From positions 1 through 7,779 of the forward strand of contig DXXK01000009.1 in NCBI GenBank assembly GCA_019416425.1: a stretch of 7,779 bases of DNA, in the 5' to 3' direction. This stretch comes from Bacteroidales bacterium (GTDB taxonomy: Bacteria > Bacteroidota > Bacteroidia > Bacteroidales > Muribaculaceae). Below the pieces are notes generated by a model. The model was not told the DNA's origin. It was given only the letters and a program-made list of their open reading frames with translations, and did not search any database. Position 1 is the first letter of the stretch; every line of letters starts with the position of its first letter. Shown here in pieces: positions 1 through 5,148 of this stretch. The translations under genes and the position numbers were made by a program.

Positions 1-13
1 TATTTATACTGCA

Positions 14-288
14 TTAAATAAACTTTTGTGATATTGATTCCACAAAGATATTTCCGATGTTTTCAATATAGATTTGATTAAGGTCTATCGGTTGGCTGGC
101 GTGTCCACCGATTATTTTGCTCATAAAGTCAACCTCCTCAATCATCAGGTCGTTGATGCTCTTGGTGAAATTCTTATAATGCCGAGAGCCTTGTATGAAA
201 AGATTGAAAATAGCTTGTGCCGCATTTATTATACCGTAATTGTCCCTTAAATCATCCCGGACACTCTCAATCAGCGTAAAAATAATAG
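14..288 (-). pseudogene. Remnant of a TetR-family regulator (C-terminal domain only), paralogue of the adjacent tetR
   Basis: Reading the minus strand gives about 90 open codons ending at a TAA (14-16), preceded by an in-frame TGA at about 289-291. The product matches residues ~94-178 of the intact regulator at 322-864 at roughly 60% identity by eye. Shared blocks include VRDDL, DNYG, QAIFNLFIQGS, DFMS and ENIGNIF. The whole HTH DNA-binding half is missing and there is no in-frame ATG near the 5' end, so it should not make a regulator. Homology stops at about position 280, where the sequence becomes very AT-rich (281-321). The divergence points to an old duplication or a recombination between related tetR genes, not a recent copy. 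The reading frame itself is undamaged, which is notable for a dead gene. A TAAATTTG -7-like motif at 294-301 could be chance in such AT-rich DNA. Confidence 0.8.
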
Positions 289-321
289 CATATCAAATTT
301 ACTGAAATGAATGATATATTA

Positions 322-864
322 TTAATTAGAATCAAAATTCATTGACTCGATAAAGATATTTCCGATATTCTCGACATAGACGCGGTTTAGGTCGAGAATG
401 TTGTTTACTCTGCCTCCGACAATGCGGCTCATGAAGTCATGTTCCAATTGCATCAGCTCGCGGATGTTTGATGTGAACTGGTCATAGTGTTTGGAGCCTT
501 GGATGAAAAGATTAAAGATTGCCTGTGACGGATTTTCCACACCATAGTTGTCCTTCAAATCATCGCGGACTCGTTCAAACGGGGTCTTGTATTTGTTATA
601 AAAATCGGAGACGGTAGATTTTGCAAGGGTCTCCCTCTCGTCAGCCGAGAGCGCGAACACCGGGAAGAACAGCTCATCAAAGATGTTGGCGAAAAGAGTC
701 TTTTTGTTTTTGAAATAGTATGCGATAGCCCCCCTTGTCTGCCTGATTACCTTTTCGATGTCGGAAATCGAGATAGCGTCCCAACTGCCGGTAGCAACCA
801 GCGGATAGCACTTTCTCAGTATATCCTGCCTGTTTCTCAATGACTGTTCCCGATGTTTCGACAT
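322..864 (-). CDS. TetR/AcrR-family transcriptional regulator
   Basis: This 180-residue protein has the usual TetR length and layout. An N-terminal helix-turn-helix spans residues ~31-58 (SDIEKVIRQTRGAIAYYF and then KxKxLF), with TRGAIAYYF as the recognition-helix signature. An all-helical C-terminal half (~65-178) would form the dimer interface and ligand pocket. It is a cytoplasmic DNA-binding protein and probably a repressor; the ligand is unknown. The ATG at 862-864 is chosen because the HTH starts at the normal distance from it and no earlier in-frame start improves the fit. It lies downstream of the ketosynthase gene on the same strand, 226 bp away, with its own likely promoter at 1060-1090 and a long structured leader. 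It shares 13 of 28 HTH residues with the regulator at 2313-2936, so the two belong to related subfamilies. Its C-terminal half is duplicated as a fragment at 14-288. The family call is secure; the target and effector are not visible. Confidence 0.92.
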   Translation of the reverse strand: MSKHREQSLRNRQDILRKCYPLVATGSWDAISISDIEKVIRQTRGAIAYYFKNKKTLFANIFDELFFPVFALSADERETLAKSTVSDFYNKYKTPFERVRDDLKDNYGVENPSQAIFNLFIQGSKHYDQFTSNIRELMQLEHDFMSRIVGGRVNNILDLNRVYVENIGNIFIESMNFDSN

Positions 865-1053
865 TACGCAAAAAGGGTATGGAGTGTTTTTGCATCCGGT
901 ACAACCTATGTGGAACGGTGAAAGACGGATATAAAAACAACCCCATACCCGTATGGTGTATGGACTCGCATTTCATATCTATCCGTCTTCTTTCTAAAAT
1001 TTTCCACATTTTTGTACAGAAAGACAAATATGAAAAGTAGTTATCTCGTATTG
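865..1053 (-). promoter_or_regulatory. Long structured 5' leader of the downstream tetR, possible operator or RNA switch
   Basis: If transcription starts just below the -7 box at 1060-1067, the mRNA has a leader of about 190 nt. In plus-strand coordinates, AAGACGGATA at 922-931 is the exact inverse of TATCCGTCTT at 980-989 (10 bp, 48-nt loop). Inside that loop, CCATAC (943-948) and GTATGG (951-956) form a tight palindrome, with a further GTATGG at 958-963. GGGTATGG at 875-882 is the exact inverse of CCATACCC at 943-950. In the RNA, GGGTATGG could therefore pair with either of two upstream CCATAC copies, or with CCATACCC lying 10 nt before the ATG. The inner hairpin is followed in the RNA by GGTTGTTTTT, which resembles an intrinsic terminator. 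The same repeats could instead be DNA operators for a TetR dimer. Both readings are inferences. Confidence 0.45.
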
Positions 1054-1071
1054 AGACTACAAAGTTAGTCT
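1054..1071. promoter_or_regulatory. Inverted repeat over the -7 box of the tetR promoter (candidate operator)
   Basis: AGACTA (1054-1059) and TAGTCT (1066-1071) form a perfect 6-bp inverted repeat with a 6-nt spacer. The spacer and right arm carry CAAAGTTA, which is the reverse complement of the -7 motif TAACTTTG. A protein bound here would block RNA polymerase. It could also be read as a short hairpin after the ketosynthase stop codon, but it has no U-tract typical of a strong terminator on the minus strand. Confidence 0.4.
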
Positions 1072-1090
1072 AAAAATCTGACATAGGCAA
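1060..1090 (-). promoter_or_regulatory. Bacteroides-type promoter of the tetR at 322-864
   Basis: On the minus strand a full -7 match TAnnTTTG (TAACTTTG, 1067-1060) lies 20 nt below a TTG (1090-1088) that could serve as the -33 element. A better TTTG lies slightly further up (1095-1092) but at a longer spacing of 24 nt. The motif starts at the stop codon of the ketosynthase gene, consistent with separate transcription of the regulator. Confidence 0.5.
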
Positions 1091-2230
1091 TCAAATGACC
1101 CGCAATAATGTCACGCCGAATGAAAATCGGCCGCTTTCAGGCACGACTACGAGTATCCCGTCCCCCGATTCGAGCGGCTTTGTGCGCAGCAGCTCGTCAA
1201 GGGCGGAGAACGGGGCCACCGACCCGACGTTGCCCACCCACGTCAGGTTTGTGAACCACTTGGATGTGGGGAGGTCGATTCCGCGGCTGCGGAACTCTTC
1301 ATCCAGCTTGTTGTAGAAATACATAGAGGAGATATGCGGTATGACGTATGTAACCTCGTCGGTATCCACCCCGAACAAATTGAGGGCCTCCTCTATCACG
1401 TCCACGAAATAGCGCGTGATATACTCGTTGAGAAGTTTTACATTCTGCTTGATGCACCAAACCGACTTTTCGGCCACATCCCGGCTCTCGAACTCCTTCC
1501 AGCTTTTCAGGGAGCCGTCAGGCATCGCCTCAGCCCACATATACATACAGGCCGGCTGTCGGTTGGCAAACGACTTCATATGGATGAACTCGATCTCAAG
1601 ATTCAATTTCCCCTTCTCTGGCGCATTTGAGAGATAGAGAGCCGCCGCCCCGTCGGAGAGCATATAGCGCAGGAAATCCTTCTCAAAGGCAATCGCCGGA
1701 TGGTCCGACACCTCCTGCTCGCGGCGGAATTCCTCCTCGAAGAACTTGGACAGCAGCGACGGTGACACCAGTTCGGACATACTCACCACCGCGTTGTCGG
1801 AGTTGCCCATGCAGACCGACATATAGGCAGTCTTCAAGGCGGCAAGCCCGGTCAGGCATACTCCGGCGAGGGAGTAGATTTCCAAAGGGTGTGAAAACGT
1901 CTCGCCGTGTACCATAGAGGCCTGCGACGGCAGATTCTGGTCGGGACTCGATGTGCCGCAGGCAATAAGCTGAACGCCCTCCTTTTCCTTCGGGGATTTG
2001 AAAAGGCGGCCGATAGCCAACGCCGCCATTTGAGCGTTGGTATGCGTTATGCGCTGGTCGCGGTCAAGGGCATAGTAACGCCCCGTTATGCCGTTCTGAC
2101 GGAGGATGATGTTTTTTACTCTCGACGGGCGTCCTCCGATGCGTCCGAGGAAGTCCTCCATGCGGTCGTTTTCCACGACCTCGTTTGGAAAGAAGGAGGA
2201 TGTCCGGGTTATAAATACTTTCTGGTGCAT
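1091..2230 (-). CDS. 3-oxoacyl-ACP synthase III-like ketosynthase (thiolase fold, KAS III family)
   Basis: From the ATG at 2228-2230 the product is 379 residues. It has the KAS III active-site triad: Cys125 in AGVCLTGLAAL, His299 in VIPHISS, and Asn334 in WVGNVGSVAP. It also has the family glycine block SDGAAALYLS (~192-201) and the C-terminal block SGRFSFGVTLLRV. KAS III enzymes condense an acyl thioester with a malonyl-type extender. E. coli FabH is 317 residues; here the Cys-His distance is about 174 residues against 132, so there is an insertion of some 40 residues. That suggests a specialised, secondary-metabolism type of enzyme and not the housekeeping FabH. A longer reading from TTG at 2273-2275 is possible, but its extra codons run through the promoter and operator, and the family homology starts at VFITRTS just after the ATG. 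It lies between two tetR genes on the same strand. The substrate and product cannot be inferred. Confidence 0.88.
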   Translation of the reverse strand: MHQKVFITRTSSFFPNEVVENDRMEDFLGRIGGRPSRVKNIILRQNGITGRYYALDRDQRITHTNAQMAALAIGRLFKSPKEKEGVQLIACGTSSPDQNLPSQASMVHGETFSHPLEIYSLAGVCLTGLAALKTAYMSVCMGNSDNAVVSMSELVSPSLLSKFFEEEFRREQEVSDHPAIAFEKDFLRYMLSDGAAALYLSNAPEKGKLNLEIEFIHMKSFANRQPACMYMWAEAMPDGSLKSWKEFESRDVAEKSVWCIKQNVKLLNEYITRYFVDVIEEALNLFGVDTDEVTYVIPHISSMYFYNKLDEEFRSRGIDLPTSKWFTNLTWVGNVGSVAPFSALDELLRTKPLESGDGILVVVPESGRFSFGVTLLRVI

Positions 2231-2236
2231 AAAAAA

Positions 2237-2267
2237 GTTTACATTACAAGGTGAATGTAATGCAAAC
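2237..2267. promoter_or_regulatory. Operator-like inverted repeat at the ketosynthase promoter
   Basis: GTTTACATTAC (2237-2247) and GTAATGCAAAC (2257-2267) form an 11-bp inverted repeat with one mismatch and a 9-nt spacer. It covers part of the -7 box and the expected transcription start, and ends 7 bp before the ATG at 2230. Size, symmetry and position fit a TetR-family operator. The regulator encoded directly upstream (2313-2936) is the obvious candidate to bind it. Confidence 0.6.
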
Positions 2268-2290
2268 TTACTCAAAAAATCCTTTACAAA
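2263..2290 (-). promoter_or_regulatory. Bacteroides-type promoter of the ketosynthase gene
   Basis: The minus strand reads TTTG (2290-2287), 16 nt, then TAAGTTTG (2270-2263), a full match to the -7 consensus TAnnTTTG. The spacer is a few bases shorter than the common 19-21, so the -33 assignment is less certain than the -7. The start point would fall at about 2257, inside the inverted repeat, giving a leader of under 30 nt to the ATG at 2230 and excluding the upstream TTG as a start. Confidence 0.55.
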
Positions 2291-2312
2291 AAAATTATAC
2301 CGCCAAAAATAA

Positions 2313-2936
2313 TCATACGGCCCAATCCGGAGCCTTCATCAAACGGTATAAGGCAAATAGCACCCTGCGCAGATGCTCTACATCCAATCCGCCCAACATC
2401 GACTCATAGAAAGACTCGCCATAATACAGATAGACATATTGCTCCGCGCTCGTCATTACATCCAAGTCGGAACGTAATTCGCCGCGGGCAATCGCATCTA
2501 TGATTTTCGCGTTCCACATACTCAGCTCATTGTTGCGGTTTATCAGATACTCGTCGTGCAGTTCGGGGAAATAAGCCCTTAACTGCAACAGGAGGAACAG
2601 ATACGAGCGACTCGCGTTCTGAGGCATAATCTCGTCAATAAGTTTCTGCATACTCGCCATTGTGTCCCTGACGCCATCCACCGCCGCGCTTATGAAATCA
2701 AAGAACGTAGGCTGATTATGGTCATACTTGTTTCTGACATCCTGCTTGTCAATGATATAATATTTGACGACCTGCTTGAACAGACCGAATTTCGTCTTGG
2801 AATAATAAGATACCGCACCGCGCGTCATCCCCGATTCCCGCTCTATATCGGTAAGGGTGACGGACTCGTAATTTCTCGTTAGAAAGAGTTTGAACGCTGC
2901 CCGGTAAAGCTGTTCTCTCCTGTTGTCGGCGTGCAT
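2313..2936 (-). CDS. TetR/AcrR-family transcriptional regulator, likely repressor of the ketosynthase gene
   Basis: From the ATG at 2934-2936 the product is 207 residues, a normal TetR length. The helix-turn-helix lies at residues ~26-52 (TLTDIERESGMTRGAVSYY and then KxKFGLF), followed by a helical ligand-binding and dimerisation region. An upstream ATG at 3000-3002 would add 22 residues, but those codons overlap both the -33 and -7 boxes of a very good promoter. The extra residues also do not look like TetR, where the first helix normally starts within the first ten residues, as it does here (NRREQLYRAAFKLF). The gene lies between the mob operon, from which it is separated by a large inverted repeat, and the ketosynthase gene 82 bp downstream on the same strand. 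Its likely targets are the inverted repeats at 2237-2267 and around its own promoter. The ligand is unknown. Confidence 0.92.
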   Translation of the reverse strand: MHADNRREQLYRAAFKLFLTRNYESVTLTDIERESGMTRGAVSYYSKTKFGLFKQVVKYYIIDKQDVRNKYDHNQPTFFDFISAAVDGVRDTMASMQKLIDEIMPQNASRSYLFLLLQLRAYFPELHDEYLINRNNELSMWNAKIIDAIARGELRSDLDVMTSAEQYVYLYYGESFYESMLGGLDVEHLRRVLFALYRLMKAPDWAV

Positions 2937-2970
2937 ATGGTTGTCAGTCGTTTTAAGTTTGCTTTCAGCA

Positions 2971-3020
2971 ACAAAGTTAATAAAAGAGGCCGACAGCATC
3001 AAATAATTTACTAACTTTGT
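2971..3020. promoter_or_regulatory. Inverted repeat bracketing the tetR promoter
   Basis: ACAAAGTTAATA (2971-2982) is the inverse of TACTAACTTTGT (3009-3020) at 11 of 12 positions. The left arm contains the -7 box and the right arm lies just upstream of the -33 box. It could be an autoregulatory site. The right arm also presents TAACTTTG (3012-3019) on the plus strand, but no -33 element is visible at the right distance for a divergent promoter. Confidence 0.4.
2972..3003 (-). promoter_or_regulatory. Bacteroides-type promoter of the tetR at 2313-2936
   Basis: The minus strand reads TTTG (3003-3000), exactly 20 nt, then TAACTTTG (2979-2972). Both elements and their spacing fit the Bacteroides consensus. 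The start would be near 2965, giving a leader of about 30 nt. This promoter decides the start codon of the regulator, because the earlier ATG at 3002 lies upstream of it. Confidence 0.7.
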
Positions 3021-3046
3021 GGTAAATTACGGATAACACGCAAAAC

Positions 3047-3116
3047 AGGCGCATGAGGGTGGAGCGTGTACAAAAGTGGAATTTTTTTGAAAGAACGCCC
3101 CGTCTCCCATGCGCCT
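3047..3116. terminator. Large imperfect inverted repeat after mobC, possible bidirectional terminator
   Basis: AGGCGCATG (3047-3055) pairs exactly with CATGCGCCT (3108-3116). Weaker G/C-rich complementarity continues inward on both sides for about a dozen more bases. It begins 7 bp after the mobC stop codon. On the minus strand the stem is followed by GTTTTG; on the plus strand it is followed by TTTATATTT. It would separate the mob operon from the regulatory cassette. The AT-rich loop is long, so it is not a classical compact terminator. Confidence 0.45.
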
Positions 3117-3123
3117 TTTATAT

Positions 3124-5124
3124 TTAACCTTGCTGGAATAAATTGCTGAATTTCGGATCTTTGGCAATACGGATTTTCTCATCATCGACAATCTGCCTGA
3201 CCTCCGCCTTTATACGGTCGTAGTTGTCCTGTATCACACGTTCCATTTCGCACTCACCCGTCACCTTGTTGACAAAGCCGTTAATAACCGGGATTTCCTC
3301 GTATGCCTCCGTCTCCCTCCTTACCCTGTCGTTGTCAATGACAATCTCGGCATGAAAAATTTTCTGGTCGATGCGCTCGTCGAAGTTATCGGAGACAGCC
3401 CCGACAAACATACCCTGCGTAAGAGTCGAGATTTTGCTCGGAGGGATGAGGGAGTCCATCTGGGTGTTGAATGAGTGGCTGACGTCCTGACGGCTCACCG
3501 ACATAGACTGCCGCCTCTGCAACACTTTTCCGAAACGCTCGGAAAGCGTCTTTGCAGTCTCACCCACGACCTGTCCCGAGAAGATGTTGCCGACGGTGTT
3601 CATCACCACGGCCGCCTCCTTGTCGCCATAGTCGCGCTTGAGCTGGGAGAAATCCTGAAAACCGAGACACACCGCCACCTTGTTGCTTCTCGCGGTGGCG
3701 ATAAGATTGTCGAGACCCTTGAAATATATCGTTGGCAGCTCGTCGATTATCACCGCCGACTTCAGCCTGTTTTTCTTGTTGATCAGCTTTACGATGCGCG
3801 AATTGTAAAGGCCGAGGGCGGCCCCGTATATATTCTGACGGTCGGGGTTGTTTCCGACACACAGGATTTTAGGGTTTTCGGGATTGTTGATGTCGAGAGA
3901 GAACTCGCTCTCGGACATTACCCAGTAGAGCTGCGGGGAAATCATTCGTGTAAGCGGGATTTTCGCCGACGCGATCTGGCCCTGAAGCTGGTCGGCCGCC
4001 CCTCCGAGCCAGGCATCCATAAATGGCGAAAGGTAGTTTTCAAGAGCCGGATAAGAGGTAAGAATCGGAAAAATATCCTTATACGGGCGACACAAAAACT
4101 CAATCGCATGGGGAAAGGTACAGTATTTTCCGTTACGGTAGATACGTAAGAACCAGATTATCGCTGCCAAAAGGATAATCGGCGACTCCACAAAGAAGTC
4201 ACCTTGCTTGCTCACCCACGTTTTGTTGAGGTTGAGCATTATAGTGTAGGCCGACTCGTAGGCATCGGAAATGTCCGTCATAAACTCCGGAGCGATAGGA
4301 TTGCAGCGGTGAGACCGCATCGGGTCGTCAAAGTTGATGACCCTGAACTCCGGGACTCTCCCCTTGTACCCCTCCTTGTGGGTGAGCAGATGATTCATTG
4401 CGATGACGGACAAGTCGGGATACTTGAAGTCGTACAGGTAGGCACTGTAACCGTTTTCAATACACTGTTTTATGTAATTGTTGACAACGGCATATGACTT
4501 GCCCGAACCGGGAGTGCCGAGGACAATTGTCGCGCGAAACGGGTTTACGACGTTTATCCATCCCCTGTGCCACTTGCGCTTGTAGTAGAACCGTGTCGGG
4601 AGGTTGATTGAATATTCGTTTTTCAACAACCGCGTCTCCTGCATGAACGACTCGTTTTCATTGTTGAAACGGTCATCCATTAAGTTGCCACGCAGTATGC
4701 GCCCCGCCCACACGCCGCCGAAAAGCAACGCCACATAACCGAGGGCGGTCGATGCGATATACAATACAGTCCATCCCTTGCCGGGCATCCACCAGCAGCC
4801 GATGAAAAGCGCGAGGCCCAAAGCGAGGGCTGCCGCGACGTGTCTCCATTTTATACTCTCGCTCTTGACACCCCTGGTGCCGAAACAGGATATGGCGAGA
4901 AGAAGGAGCGCGAACCATTTCGCGTTGTTCGGATTCTGGAAAATTCCACACTCCGTATTGAGATTGTTCAATATCCGGTAAACCGTGATGACGAACCAGT
5001 TGCTGCGTACCACGGCAATGCCTGTGAACCACAGGATATTTGCAGCGACAATGGCGATGCTTATGCCCCTGACGAAATCCATTATCTTGGCAAGTGCCCG
5101 TAGGTCGTCTTCCTGCTGACTCAT
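3124..5124 (-). CDS. mobC: MobC, VirD4/TraG-type conjugative coupling protein (T4CP ATPase)
   Basis: This 666-residue inner-membrane ATPase would link the relaxosome to the type IV secretion channel and help pump the transferred strand. The N-terminal third holds about four hydrophobic membrane segments (~20-40, 68-82, 95-112, 118-140). A cytoplasmic ATPase domain follows, with Walker A GTPGSGKS at 203-210, Walker B AVIIDELP at 457-464, and the typical GFQDFSQL block at 488-495. The C-terminal region (~545-666) is hydrophilic. The length fits the Bacteroidales MobC group. The ATG at 5122-5124 lies 24 bp after the mobB stop, so it should be co-transcribed with mobA and mobB. In CTn341-type elements the third mob gene is this coupling protein, unlike the small MobC of enterobacterial plasmids. 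No frameshift or missing motif is visible, so it appears functional. Confidence 0.95.
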   Translation of the reverse strand: MSQQEDDLRALAKIMDFVRGISIAIVAANILWFTGIAVVRSNWFVITVYRILNNLNTECGIFQNPNNAKWFALLLLAISCFGTRGVKSESIKWRHVAAALALGLALFIGCWWMPGKGWTVLYIASTALGYVALLFGGVWAGRILRGNLMDDRFNNENESFMQETRLLKNEYSINLPTRFYYKRKWHRGWINVVNPFRATIVLGTPGSGKSYAVVNNYIKQCIENGYSAYLYDFKYPDLSVIAMNHLLTHKEGYKGRVPEFRVINFDDPMRSHRCNPIAPEFMTDISDAYESAYTIMLNLNKTWVSKQGDFFVESPIILLAAIIWFLRIYRNGKYCTFPHAIEFLCRPYKDIFPILTSYPALENYLSPFMDAWLGGAADQLQGQIASAKIPLTRMISPQLYWVMSESEFSLDINNPENPKILCVGNNPDRQNIYGAALGLYNSRIVKLINKKNRLKSAVIIDELPTIYFKGLDNLIATARSNKVAVCLGFQDFSQLKRDYGDKEAAVVMNTVGNIFSGQVVGETAKTLSERFGKVLQRRQSMSVSRQDVSHSFNTQMDSLIPPSKISTLTQGMFVGAVSDNFDERIDQKIFHAEIVIDNDRVRRETEAYEEIPVINGFVNKVTGECEMERVIQDNYDRIKAEVRQIVDDEKIRIAKDPKFSNLFQQG

Positions 5125-5148
5125 AAAATAAATATTTTTTGAATGTAA

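Noticed and set aside
281..321. AT-rich gap between the tetR fragment and the intact tetR as an insertion scar or attachment site
   Set aside because: I found no terminal inverted repeats, target duplication or known core sequence there; low complexity alone is not enough.
677..1027. Minus-strand frame of 116 codons overlapping the start of the second tetR
   Set aside because: It shares about 190 bp with the well-supported tetR in another frame and has no recognisable domain. It is considered only as a possible leader frame that could affect the hairpins, not as a protein gene.
3012..3019. Plus-strand TAACTTTG as a divergent promoter
   Set aside because: No TTTG lies 19-21 nt upstream on that strand and no plus-strand gene follows; it is more simply explained as the second arm of an inverted repeat.
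3475..4149. Plus-strand open frame of 224 codons opposite mobC
   Set aside because: It is the antisense shadow of a conserved coding region with biased third positions; its product is rich in His/Arg/Val with no domain.
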